Source: Diplolepis rosae (taxonomy: Eukaryota; Arthropoda; Insecta; Hymenoptera; Diplolepididae). From it: a stretch of 64,000 nucleotides of DNA. Below, one piece after another: positions 11,715 through 22,829 of this stretch. The DNA lies in the NCBI GenBank assembly GCA_030998225.1, contig JAPYXD010000275.1, positions 868,001 to 932,000 of the forward strand, written 5' to 3'. The position numbers and the translations under genes were made by a program. Numbering within the stretch: the stretch's first letter is position 1; the number at the start of each line of letters is the position of its first letter. Below the pieces are notes generated by a model that made no database searches, was not told where the DNA came from, and saw only the letters and a list, made by a program, of their open reading frames with translations.

Positions 11715-12670
11715 CACTGAGAGAAATCGGCTTTGGTTCCTGTGCACATAGCACATAAATTTTTTGTACAGTAGTTGCCTTGACCAAAAAAGTTGAGAGA
11801 AGCTACTACTTTTATAGTTATCATGACAGTAATTTGAACTTTTTTGTGCATTCGGTTGTTGTGACCAAAGTTGATGATTAGAATGAGCTTTATACGTACC
11901 CCAACGGTTAGTACACGTACATTTTCTTTATGTGTACTGCCAAGCTCCTTTGGTTACTACAACCGCAACGTTCGCTGTTGCGCTAGACAAATCAAGTATA
12001 ACTTTCATTGAAAGATATGCAGCCTAAGTTGAATCCTGCCAATTCTCGTTCTCGATTCCTGGACTATATTTCACCGTGCCAAGCATTATCAGGTAAATAA
12101 TTCTATTATAAATATAGTTTGACAATTCTTTCTAAATGATAAACGATTTTGTTCGGGGACAATGCAATGCGTTCCAATTTTGCTGTCTCGTCGTATTTTG
12201 TCAAAACTATAGTCAGTCAAAAAAAGTTTATGATGATGAAAAAAGTGACAATTTTTTAACTTAATCGACGAAAGTTATCATAAATATCATTATACCGGAT
12301 TATTTTTCTTAGATCTTTTCGGTGAAACTTTATTTTTTCTCATCAAATTGAATTTGTATTTTGATAACTAAGAGAACCATACCTATAACCTTAAAAATAA
12401 TTTTGGCTGGGTATTTACTGTCCGTAGACTTAGTCATTTTAACTAAACTCTATGCGCGGCTTTACGATGGACTTTGGTTCCTATAACCGCAGCGCTATGG
12501 TATTTCAAGTACCAGAATCGTGGTCTCAGTAACGTTCCTTGCAGTTGAAGTAAACACTTTTCCAATGTATGACAGCCACTACCATGATTGTCATGAGAAC
12601 TTTAACATTTTTGTAAAGACGATTTTAACAAAAAAACTTTGGTCAGTGAAACCTAAAATTTCTCTCTGTG
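11715..12670. mobile_element. CAC-ended non-autonomous DNA element, 956 bp
   Basis: The left end CACTGAGAGAAAT is mirrored by ATTTCTCTCTGTG at the right end, with a 2-bp duplication TA (11713-11714 and 12671-12672). Inside, a phrase near TTTGGTTCCTRTAACCGCA recurs several times in both orientations (for example near 11730, 11950 and 12473), which looks like a subterminal repeat array. No coding region is supported. The CAC end and 2-bp duplication place it with the EnSpm/CACTA-like group. Confidence 0.75.
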
Positions 12671-12726
12671 TAGCCCTCAATGTTGCATACAGTACAGTCG
12701 GAAAGTATTAGAACAAGATAAAAAAA

Positions 12727-14140
12727 TCTGCCCGCTTGGCGGGCACATTCTCATTGCGCGCAGCTCGCTTCGCTCACAAATTTGAGCGCGCCTGGAGCGC
12801 GCGATTCGATCGTCGCGCTTCTCGCTCCGTTCTTTCTGGACCTCGCGCTTCGCGCTCGGTCTTGTGCTCTTCGCACACATTTAAGTTTATTTCTTATAAT
12901 TTGATATTGAAGCTCAAACCAATTTTATAATAATATTACAGATGATGTGAATTACACATTTTCTCAAAGTCACTCTATTTCTTTTTGAATTTAAGTGAAA
13001 CAGGAGATTCAATTTACTTAAGGCTCTATCAGCCTTAAGGAACACATTCTCATCACGGCGCTCGCGATTCGCGCTCGATTTTCTGTATACATTTCAGTAA
13101 CTTTTCAATAAATTACATGATTAAAATAATTTATTTTCTTCCAAATCTCTCAAAAAGAAAAAAAAAATCGCAGACTTTATTTAAGGAAACGATTTTGCAG
13201 AACAACGCTTATTTCGTATCTCACATATTTTGATGAAAAAATATGGAATTTTTTCAATATTTAAAATCAAAACAAAATATAAATCCTGTCCCGAAATGTC
13301 TTAATGAGAGTTTGTAGACCTCATTTAGGCAAAGCATTTTCCATCTAAACATTTTTTTTGTAACTCACATATTTTGTCTAAAAAATGGAATTTTTGAATT
13401 TTAATCGTATTTTTTGGAATTGAAACGAAAAATATATGTTTTATCAGAAACCGCGCCAGACAAAATTTGTAGATCTTTTTGAAACGAACTACTTTGTACT
13501 CTTACGTTTTTTTCGTATTTTACATATTATTGTTAAAAAATTGAATTTTGGATTTTCAATTGTTTCTTTTTAAATTAAAAAGAAAAATATGCATCTTATG
13601 AAAAAATGTTATAATTCAAATTTGTAGGTCTTTATGTATTCAATAATATTGTATCATAACGTTTTTTCGTATCTCGTATAATTTAACTGGAAAATGGGAT
13701 TTTGATATTGACTTTTTTCGAATTTGAATATGCTGAAACATTTCTAATTTTGATTTATTCAAAAAATGTTATCAGGATAATTTGTAGAGATTTATGAGCA
13801 CTATCAAAACCCAGTATTGAAATTTTTGATTTTTTCAAAAAGTTATTTTCAAAAACACAAAAGTAGTGCTCAATCCCTCAATTTTGATTGGATGTGGCTG
13901 GTTAACGAACTTGTCCTTACTTTTTCGGCTCCGTTAAAGTATGCCAAAGCTCAATTCAATCTGATAATTCTATCGAGAGTTATGCCGCACACGACCTATT
14001 ACAGACAGACAGACAGACAGACACTTTTGTAAAAACCATTTTTTCTGACTCAGGGGGTCTCGAAACGTAAAGATTTGATGAAAATTTGTAAAGTCATTTT
14101 TCACATAAAACCAATACCTTCTCATCCATGATGAGAATGT
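12727..14140 (-). mobile_element. HINE-like (Helentron-related) element, copy 1
   Basis: In its own sense (minus strand) it starts ACATTCTCATCATGGATGAG and ends with ATGAGAATGT, a hairpin GCCCGCcaaGCGGGC, then AGA. So the inverted repeat is terminal at one end and internal to a hairpin at the other, the layout of Helentron-associated elements. It has a (GACA)n microsatellite near 14003-14025, several degenerate ~140-bp AT-rich repeats with GTATCTCACATATTTTG, and GC-rich CGCGCTTCGCGCTC blocks. Flanked by A7 and A5, while the intact Tc1 arm has only one A7. Non-coding; open frames through the GC-rich blocks are artefacts. Confidence 0.7.
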
Positions 14141-14214
14141 AAAAAGTTGTTTTTGTCAGTTTATCCTATCATTTATTGGAATATTATTCACATATTTGCG
14201 GTAGTTTTGTACGT

Positions 14215-15015
14215 TTAATGTAGCTTCATTTGTTTTCGTTCCAAATAAGAAGTACAAAGTTTTGATGTATGTTTCGGATCGTTGTCTTGTTGGAAATTGA
14301 ATCCACGACCAATTGAATTGAAGCCAGATGGTATTGCATGGCGTTGGAGTATACTGTGATACTGCTCTTTTTTCATAATTCCTTCAATTTTTTTGAGTTG
14401 ACCAACGCCAGCGTGGCTGAAACAGCCCCAAGCCATTACTGAGCCACCGCCATGTTTTGCAGTTGGCACAATACAATCTGGTTTGAATCTTTCATTGACT
14501 TTTCTGCGAACATTTTGACGCCGATGGCTACCGAAAAGTTCGAATTTTGATTCGTCTGTCCATAAAACTGATTTCCACTGATCAATCGTCCAATCAACAT
14601 GTTCTTGAGCGAACTTCAGTCTTTTTTTGTTTATTTACTGGCCGTAGAAGTGGCTTTATGACAGCAATGCGTCCAATCATACCTTTTTCTTCAAGCCGGC
14701 CTTTGACTGTCGTGAGCGATATTGGTGAATCCAAGTCTTCATTGATTTCAGCACGAATTTCTGATGCAGATTTCTGTCGATTGCCCTTACTTATTCCATA
14801 TATTTTGTTGTCGATTCTTTGATTTGTCTTTCTTGGTCAACCAGATCGTTTTCTGTTAGTATTTTGTCCAGTTTCCCGATATCTTCTTATGGCCGTATGA
14901 ACTGAACACAAAGATATTTTCAATATTTTGGCTATTTCTCGATAGGTTTTGGCTATTTTTGCAAAATAATGATTCGGGCCCGTTTCTCGGCAGATATTTC
15001 CTTTCGCTTGACCAT
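14215..15015 (-). pseudogene. Tc1-type transposase, broken
   Basis: On the minus strand, reading begins near 15015 with MVKRKEISAEKRARII and continues through a recognisable paired-type DNA-binding region (RYRETG, PRKTNQRI) to the catalytic part SVMAWGCFSHAGVGQL (about 14430) and QQDNDPKHTSK (about 14262-14294), which holds the second catalytic aspartate. At least two stops and two frameshifts lie between 15000 and 14470. The frame ends at 14215, about 267 codons against the usual ~340, so the C-terminal part with the last catalytic residue is missing. Enzymatically dead. Confidence 0.85.
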
Positions 15016-15296
15016 TTTCAATCTGGAAAAATACAATTCTGAGGCTATTTCAACGAAAAAGCGGGCACAATTATGCATAAACGCAACGACTGTTGAATTA
15101 ACAGGCTTGCAGTTTTTTATGACACTTCAATGCACCATACACGATAATACCATTTTTGTTTGTTTGAATGATTGACATGTAACCTTTTAAACCGCAGCCG
15201 AATCGATTTTTGTGCAAAAAATAATTTTTTAATAAATGATACGATAAACTGACAAAAACAACTTTTTTTATCTTGTTCTAATACTTTTCGACTGTA

Positions 15297-16078
15297 CTGT
15301 AGGTGCAACGTCAACTTTGAGAATTCCTAAACCATATTGAACGTATTACATACACATATTGAACATATAACATATATTGAACACATTGAAACATATTGAA
15401 AAATGAAGTCTCAAGTTCCAGTGTTTCTAACTTGAAATCCCGATTATTTTGCAACTGAGATCAAAATGTGAGTGTGAGGGTTAAAGAAAGTTCTTTTTAA
15501 ATTAAAGAATTTTTTTTTTCAATCAACACAACATATTTTTTTTACATATTTCATTAAAGTTAGTTGTTTTTAAATATACTACCTGTGGCAGTCCTTTTTT
15601 TGTTGAGTACAACGGGCTCTCATAGAAAATTGGTTTCTTTGATCAAATCGGCCAGGTTTTTTCAAACGTTTTGAGCCTTACGCTCCATTTAGCATTAATT
15701 AGAATTACTACAGCGTTCCTCTGTCGCATCGTGATTATGACACTTCTCCAGTTTTCGATTAAAAAAATCCACTTATCCACTTATGGACTTAACAGATAAA
15801 GATCTGCCATACATCCTGGAGTTAACACCCTCTACACTTTGGAAGCATATAACTTCTGCAAGTTTAAACATTTGTGGATTAAAGTTTGGAAAATGATTAA
15901 TTAATACGTTAGAATATCACGTGCAAATTAAATTTCAGAAGTTTTTCTGAACAATTGTTGAAATAATAAGGGTTTTTTTAATGTGAAAATTTTTTAAAAT
16001 GGCACTTAACGTCATACTGAGAAAACTGGAGCGTCAACCTGAACATCTGGAGGGTGTAGCAGACTATATTTGAGGTTA
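15297..16078. other. Unassigned DNA with a CAC-element end fragment
   Basis: The segment 16015-16077 (ACTGAGAAAACTGGAGCGTC onward) matches the left end of the 615-bp CAC element at 29767 over about 60 bases, then stops. Phrases near 15741-15850 (CTTCTCCAGTTTTCG, TCCTGGAGTTAACACCCTC) loosely mirror it. No gene is seen. Confidence 0.45.
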
Positions 16079-17268
16079 GAGTCTACTCTATCAAGAACGC
16101 AAGATTTTGAGTGGCATAAAGCATTCAGTGAGGGTCGTGAGGTCGTAGAAAACTTGCCTCATGCGAGTCATCCGTCCACCTCTGTTAAGGGGCACAACTA
16201 ATTTCACCGCCTGAAAAACAGATGATTTTTGTGAATGTAAAAAAAAAGGTATTACATCGAATGTTTTGAAATTTTGCAGATATATTTTTACATATATAAT
16301 GAATATACAGTAATGTTTTCAAATGAAAATATTCGATTTTCAGCAAGTTATCCACCACCTCTTGAGTCTTCAAACAAAAAAGTTCTCCCACTGCTGCAGT
16401 GATTGTAGCCTTCACAATGCCTAAAATCAAAAAAACCAAAAATTTTATTAAACTAGAATATATTTCCTATACAATGACCATTGATTGTAAAGAAAAATTA
16501 AAATGCAACAAAATGGCGGAGTTTTGAGAAAAAAATTAAAATTTTCCTCAAAAATTTGATGGTTTTTTGCGTAGCAAAATTATATTTTTTATCCGATTAT
16601 AAAACTGGAGCGCCTTTGTATGGAAAAACAAATACACAATAAGCTAAAAAAGACGCAAGTCGATCGGATGATTTGTTATCGAGTTACAGCTGTAGCAAAT
16701 TTGAAAAATGTAGTTTTGAGAAAAACACGTTTAAAGATAAAAGTACTGATTTCATTGTTATAAATTTTTAAGTATCATACCTAGAGCTAATTTGCTATTC
16801 CAGACCCATACAATTCACCTTCCTCTTCTTCGAAAATTGTCTGCTGGGCTGTTAAAAAATGTAAACAAAATCGAAATTTTCAAAATTTCAAACTAGTTGT
16901 GCCCCTTGACGACGATAACATCGAAAAAGTGAAGAAAATTGTATTCGAAAATTGTCGTGTTGGCATTCGAGAGGTAGCAGAGGCTCTCAACATCTCTTAT
17001 GGATCGACTTAACACATTGTGGTTCATGTTTTGGTTGGTAAGCGCGTCGCCGCCAGACGACGATAATGCTCTGTCACATTCAGGCCTGATTGTGACTGAA
17101 TTTTTGGCTAAACACGAAACAAAAGTCATTGCTCAGCCACCATATTCACCAGATTTGGCTCCCTGTCACTTTTTCCTGTTTCCAAAACTCAAATATCCGC
17201 TCCGGGGAACTGGAAAATTGGATCAACCATTAGCGTTCTTGTATTGGCTCAAAAGGAGCCTATTTTGA
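16079..17268 (+). pseudogene. Mariner-type transposase relic, split by a TTAA element
   Basis: The first piece (16079-16184) encodes a mariner N-terminal segment containing FEWHKAFSEGREVVENLPHA. It is cut by the TTAA element 16189-16905. The second piece resumes at about 16910 with IEKVKKIVFENCRVGIREVA and ALNISYG, then jumps to DDDNALSHSGLIVTEFLAKH and QPPYSPDLAPCHFFLFPKLK, the mariner catalytic end with a shifted third-aspartate region. The central ~100+ residues, including the first catalytic aspartate, are deleted. The relic is inactive. Confidence 0.85.
16189..16905 (-). mobile_element. TTAA-flanked element of the GGGGCACAACTAGTTT family, 717 bp
   Basis: Flanks are TTAA (16185-16188) and TTGA (16906-16909, one change). 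The ends are GGGGCACAACTAATTTCA and its mirror TTTCAAACTAGTTGTGCCCC. The same family occurs at 19491-22825 and 31857-about 32502 in the opposite orientation. Non-coding. It interrupts the mariner gene, so it is younger than that gene's insertion. Confidence 0.85.
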
Positions 17269-17284
17269 AGGCGATAATAAAGAT

Positions 17285-19486
17285 TTGTATTAAAATACAT
17301 AAAGATGTTTTTTTTTTTTAACCAGTCAACTGTAAGGAAAACGCGGATAGATTGTACTTATTAGAAATAAACTTTGAAATTATTATAGGTGATTACATTT
17401 ATACTTGCTTTTACACAAAAGAAGCTCTAAGAATACATTATTATTTTTAAAAATACCTTGAAATGTGTTGATTATAGTCTCTCCACACTGCCAGATTTCC
17501 ATAACCTTAAAAAAGGTATATCTTCCTGACATTTTCTTTCCTATTAAACAAATTTATATTAATTAAAACATGATTCATCAAATAATGATACAACTTAGAA
17601 ATTCACAAAAATAGTAATGAAAATATAAAATATTATTTGACAAAAAATTCCAACAATTTCTACCTTCAAAACTGTTACATTCAAGCAAATATATTTTCGA
17701 ACATTTACGAATGCAATAATTTGTTTGTTTTGAAGAAACATTTACTTGATTCAAACAAATATTCATTTGACCCAAAGATATTTTATTTTAATTAACTAAA
17801 TGTTATTCAATTCAGTTAAATCTTTTGTTCGAATAAAAAAAAAAGCCTTTCATACAAATTATTTTCTTTCATTCAATCAAATCCTCTTTCTGAGTCTTCA
17901 CTTTAGCATTCTCCAAAGTTTCAGGGTGGTATTTAAATTACAAAAAAGTTATGTGGACGAAAAAAAATGATTACTTGGCACATGACTCAAGTAAGACACG
18001 ACCTTATTATAAAAAACCTCTTTAAGTCAAGTTCAATAAAAATTGGGCTAGTAATTTCTGAAATATTAGCTTTCTCCTAGGAATCACTTCATTCAAATTA
18101 AAGCTTAGAATGTAATATTCCTGACCTAAATTAATGTCAATAGTCACGATACGCATAAATGTCAGATTTTAAATGATGGAATCAACCAAACGAAATAATA
18201 ACCTAACCTATTTTCAAATTAGTCCCGGTATTTCTCAATTACGTCGCTTTTTATAGTCAGCATTATAAATTTTATGGTGCAACTATATACAAAATTCACC
18301 ATCAGCGAAGAAGGAAATTAGTTAAGAGAGGAGGAGGTGGCAAAGCAAGAGTAAGAATAAGAAGGAGAAAATCGAGAGGACCTTGCTGGAGAGAAGGTGG
18401 AAGGTTGGGTATAGAAGGTAAAAGCTAAGAGCAGAGCGAGAGCAGTAATTCCTATAACAGCATTAAAACAGAGCACTTTAATTTACCGCACTGTAGATTT
18501 CATTTCATTCCTTGGGTGCAGATCCTTTGTCTCGCCTCCGACCTTTATTTATATTATACTCAGCCGGTATATATTATACGGTTTCGAGCTTACGCAAATG
18601 TCTGCTAAATCCAAGTTAAGACTGTTCCGCGTTTTCCAGTATCTCTTATTTCACAAAGTAATATTTTCTATAAAAAAAAAAATTATCTTAACAAATCTGA
18701 CTCAGAATGAGAAAGTTATATAGATTTGAAATCGAGTGGAAAAGTATTGTCCAACTATTTGTTCTCACCGTTAAAGGATTGGAGTGAGAAAAGAAGGAAT
18801 GCTTAAGTTGGGGTATAAATAAATCGAAATTTAAGGGCAAGAAGTAGACAAGAGTGAAGAAGATACTGTTGGAGGGAATGGGACAGGATGAAGTGTATAA
18901 TTATCGTTGTGCAAGTTAGTGTAGTTCTGCTCAGTTTGGTTCCAGTCTGCGGGTTTGAATTATAAGTTGCAAAGGAAGACACGAATTAGGCTCTTGTCTC
19001 GAGCCTTTTGCCTCTGGATATATCCATTCTACATATGTATATAAAAGTCCATGAGGAATAAGCGATTGTCCGCGATGCTATCATCAATTTTCTTATAACT
19101 GGACGAGTCGCACGACTCCGAATCGTTACCAGTATTTATCGACATGCGTATATAGTAAGTCGATCACGATCTATAAAGTGAAGTAGCGGTCATAGTAAAC
19201 CTCCAAACGCCGATCGAATTTAAAGAGGCTTTCATCCTTCAGGTGATCGGAAGCAAAACCGGAATTCCGCTATTGTTAATAAATTTGAAAAAATAGTACA
19301 GACAATAAAATGGTACTTAGCTATTCCATAATTGAGGGACCATTCTAGTGTGAAGACCCAGAATTCTGCTGATTTTCATTTATTTCTTATCAGTAAATAA
19401 GATTAAGAGTCGGTCTGAATTTTGTTTTGAACTGCTGTATAATGTTTTTTTATCTAATATATAATACCAAGTTTTAAGATTATATT
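17285..19486. other. Unassigned DNA with a less AT-rich island at 18.3-19.3 kb
   Basis: No gene is supported. The segment 17570-17890 has faint TTGATTCAAACAAAT-type phrases like the CACTA subterminal repeats. The region 18290-19270, purine-rich at 18300-18450, is not repeated elsewhere in the window and is a candidate single-copy region. Confidence 0.4.
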
Positions 19487-20210
19487 TTAAGGGGCACAAC
19501 TAGTTTGAAATTTTGAAAATTTCGATTTTTTTTACATTTTTTAACAGCCCAGCAGGCGCTTTTTGAAGAAGAGGAAGATGAATTGTATGGGCCTGGAATT
19601 GCAGATTAGCTCTAGGTATGATATTCAAAAATTTAAAACAACGAAATCAGTACTTTTATCTTTAAACGAGTTTTTCTCAAAACTACATTTTTCAAATTTG
19701 CTGCAGTTGTAACTCGATAACAAATCATCCGATCGACTTGGGTCTTTTTTCAGCTTATTGTGTACTTGTTTCTCCATACAATGACCATCCAGTTTTATGA
19801 TTGGATGAAAAATATAATTTTTTCACGCCAAAAACCATCAGATTTTTGAGCAGAATTTTAATTTTTTTTTAAACTCCGCCATTTTGTATCATTTGAATTT
19901 TTTTTCAATTGAGGGTCATTGTATAGGAAATATATTCTAGTTTAATTAAATTTTTTGTTTTTTTTATTTCAGGCGCTGTGAAGGCTACAATCACTCCAGC
20001 AGTGGGAGAACTTTTTTTTTGAAGACTCAGGAGATGGTGGATAACTTGCTGAAAATCAAATATTTTCATTTGAAAACATTACTTTGTATTCATTATTTAT
20101 GCACAAATATATCTGCAAATTTTTAAAACATTCGATGCAATTGTATACGATGTTGATGTTAATAATTGGCTTTAGGGTCCAGAAATGATAACTCAGGAAG
20201 TTACATACTT

Positions 20211-20247
20211 TCAAACGTTTCGACTCTGATCGGAGTCCTCATCAGTG
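20211..20247 (-). ncRNA. Hammerhead-ribozyme-like core (tail copy)
   Basis: On the minus strand CTGATGA, a five-pair stem II (GACTC...GAGTC) and CGAAACG are all intact, followed by GTTTG. It lies in sense orientation in the 3' part of the Penelope-like element. Helix III would be the self-complementary AAACGTTT, which in this element class is thought to act through dimers. The cleavage triplet is not clear to me. Confidence 0.55.
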
Positions 20248-21591
20248 ATCTTTATTTCTAAAATATCAAAACATTGAATCAAATATTGCACATATGAGCC
20301 CTGTTTTGGAATAGGCTTTGGTAATATGAGAAAACAATTGTAAAAAAGTAAAATTGCAAATTATCGTTAGAAAAACTACATAAAAGTTGTACAGAGTACA
20401 TCGATAAATGACCTAAAACTACTTTAGGAATAATAGCAAAATTCTGGCATATAACTACATGATACATCAGCTAAAGACTAGTATACATTTTTTTTATATA
20501 AAAAATTTAATTGAACTTTATGAAATGAAAAAATTTTTGAAAAATTCAGTACACTCTTCAAATCTAAACCAGTCGAAATCCACCGGTTATCAACGAAACT
20601 TGACCCTCTCAAATAGCTAAAAGGAGGCCACGGCAAATCAGTCAAATCTCACCCACTATTTCATTGAAAATCAACCGATTTGACAGCGAAAACCATTGAT
20701 TTCACTGATTGATTAGAGAAAATGAACCGGCCAAACAGTAAAAAGCAGTAAAAAACATACCCACACTGATGAATCAGCGAAAATGCAAATCACTGATTCA
20801 ACCAGTAAAAACTTGACCGACACAGATTTGGATAGCAGTACAGACAGTATCGTTAATTTTTACATAACTGATGTTAACAATATACTAATCCATACAAATA
20901 CATTTTCTTAAAACGGAACAATTCTAACAGTGTAGTGTCAAAAAAAAATGTTTTCTTTTTCATTATTAAGTAAATAAAATGATAAGAGAAAACTGATAAA
21001 GCGCGTGAAAAACCTTTATAGTGGAAAAAATACAAACGTAGCGAGTGAACTTGCAATATAAACGTGAGTTATGAATAAATTGCTTATAAGAATGCTAGTA
21101 TGGAATATTCGTTTTTTATAGAAAAAGATGTGTTCTGTCAAAGGGATATCTGAATTTTTCAGTCTCATCACCATTTTTAATTTTAAATAAGTTGAACTAA
21201 CCTTATTAGATGTAGTGTGCTGTAATTACAACTAAGGGACTGCTATATCTTCAGACAAAATTTTTAATTTTTTCCTTTTTCGTTTTCTGGTCACATACAT
21301 ACTTTCAAATAACTCACTGATCACTATGACGTTATTTATGCAACTAAAGTTTGGCTATGACTTGAAACCGAAAGTGTGGGATGAAAGTGGAGGGTTTGCC
21401 TTTTGCTCTTGTGTTTAGGGTTGAGTTTTTAAAGAGGAGGAGGAAAAAAACATTAGAAGATGTGCTCAAGATGACTGGAGTACTATGACAAAGGAGGCCA
21501 TAAACTGTAATAGGAGTTGAAGTGGTTTCTTTTTGACAGATTTAGGATTTTCTCAGGCAATTTTTGAATGTACAGAAATATTTTGGCGAGG

Positions 21592-22139
21592 TTACAATTT
21601 GTCGTTCAGAAGGGGGAGGTAAGAAACGGATAAGTTCTCAGTATCAGCTCTTTGTTTTACCGCATGTGGATTGCCAGCTATGTGGGTCATTTCAAGTATC
21701 TTACGTTTTTTATAATTATCTGATCTGTCAATTATTTTTACTTTATCAAAATTAAACTTGTGGTCTTGATGCCAAGCATGTTTCGTTAAAGCAGTCCATT
21801 TTTCCGGAGGGTTATAAACATCTTTTTTATGTTCATGTATTCTAGTCTTTAAGGGCCGTTTAGTTGTACCTATGTAAGCTGCTGTGCAGTCAGAGCAAGG
21901 GATATTGTAGACGACATTAGCGGTGTCAAGTTTTGGAATAGGGTCCTTGGTTCATTTAAAAAAGTGCGAGAGACCATTGGTATTGCGAGAAGCGATTTTT
22001 ATATTGAAGGGTTTGAGGATACCTGACAGTTTTTCCGATAGCCCTTGTACGTAAGGCAATGGCACATATTTAGGGGTTTGACCTGTTAAGTTTGAGTGCG
22101 TTGTGTGTGTTTGGGACTCTTTCAGATACTTCGTTTTTC
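21592..22139 (-). pseudogene. GIY-YIG endonuclease domain of the Penelope-like element
   Basis: A minus-strand frame runs from 22139 to the stop at 21592-21594 with one in-frame TGA (about 21951-21953). It carries VVYNIPCSDCTAAYIGTTKR, with LKTRIHEHKKDVY after it, the GIY-YIG nuclease signature with its Cys pair, YIG and downstream Arg and Glu-His. The C-terminus reads ...VSYLPLLNDKL. This is the C-terminal endonuclease that nicks target DNA in Penelope-like retrotransposition. The upstream reverse transcriptase is missing because the frame begins exactly where the inverted arm starts. Confidence 0.8.
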
Positions 22140-22606
22140 TCTAATCAATCAGTGAAATCAATGGTTTTCGCTGTCAAATCGGTTGATTTTCAATGAAATA
22201 GTGGGTGAGATTTGACTGATTTGCCGTGGCCTCCTTTTAGCTATTTGAGAGGGTCAAGTTTCGTTGATAACCGGTGGATTTCGACTGGTTCAGATTTGAA
22301 GAGTGTACTGAATTTTTCAAAATTTTTTTTCATTTCATAAAGTTCAATTAAATTTTTTATATAAAAAAATGTATACTAGTCTTTAGCTGATGTATCATAT
22401 AGTTATATGCCAGAATTTTGCTGTTATTCCTAAGGTGTAAAGGTGTACTCGATGTACTCTGAACAACTTTTATGTAGTTTTTCCAACGATAATTTGCAAT
22501 TTTACTTTTTTACAATTGTTTTCTCATATTACGAAAGCCTATTCCAAAACAGGGCTCATATGTGCAATGTTTGAATCAATGTTTTGATATTTTAGAAATA
22601 AAGATC

Positions 22607-22642
22607 ATTGATGAGGACTCCGATCAGAGTCGAAACGTTTGA
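22607..22642 (+). ncRNA. Hammerhead-like core in the inverted arm, one core base changed
   Basis: Same motif as 20211-20247 but inverted, on the plus strand. The first core box reads TTGATGA instead of CTGATGA, a change at an invariant core position, so this copy is probably inactive. Stem II and GAAAC are intact. Confidence 0.5.
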
Positions 22643-22829
22643 AAGTATGTAACTTCCTGAGTTATCATTTCTGGACCCTAAAGCCAATTATTAACATCAA
22701 CATCGTATACAATTATTATTTGAGGGTCGATACAAGTCCTACTTTATGAATTCGATGCAATACTTTTTTTTGATAAATTATTGCAAAAGTCACCTTTTTT
22801 CAGGTTGTCAAACTAGTTGTGCCCCTTAA

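Larger units (their letters stand above)
12695..15294 (-). mobile_element. Tc1-like transposon, split by a HINE-like insertion
   Basis: The termini are CAGTCGGAAAGTATTAGAAC at the left and its mirror (...TTCTAATACTTTTCGACTG) at the right, each next to TA (12693-12694 and 15295-15296). CAGT ends and TA duplication are standard for Tc1 elements. Removing the insertion 12727-14140 plus about 5 A bases leaves roughly 1.18 kb, close to but shorter than a usual Tc1 element. The subterminal phrase AACTGACAAAAACAACTTTT occurs near both ends, inside the element. Confidence 0.85.
20142..22749 (-). mobile_element. Penelope-like retroelement with inverted terminal arms
   Basis: A 12-bp direct duplication ATTCGATGCAAT flanks it (20130-20141 and 22750-22761); the sister TTAA element at 16.2-16.9 kb shows the near-uninterrupted target. 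Two arms of about 580 bp (20139-20722 and 22131-22716) are inverted copies of one another. Between them lies a minus-strand endonuclease frame. Inverted pseudo-LTRs, a GIY-YIG endonuclease and hammerhead-like motifs together are characteristic of Penelope-like elements. The reverse transcriptase is absent, so this copy is 5'-truncated and non-autonomous. Confidence 0.8.
19491..22825 (+). mobile_element. TTAA-flanked element of the GGGGCACAACTAGTTT family, split by a Penelope-like element
   Basis: Perfect TTAA lies on both sides (19487-19490 and 22826-22829), with inverted ends GGGGCACAACTAGTTTG. Without the inserted Penelope-like element it would be about 720 bp, the same as the copy at 16189-16905. 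The left part is 19491-20141 and the right part 22750-22825. Confidence 0.85.

Noticed and set aside
12677..12930. Open frames on both strands rich in Arg/Ser through CGCGCTTCGCGCTC blocks (also 31325-31588, 44286-44483, 48115-48498, 56264-56470)
   Set aside because: Produced by GC-rich hairpin repeats of the HINE-like family, open in several frames at once. Not coding.
13817..14032. 71-80 codon frame MKFLIFSKSYFQKHKSSAQS, repeated at 45340 and 46928
   Set aside because: It recurs because it is part of the HINE-like repeat, and it ends in the variable microsatellite. No coding signal.
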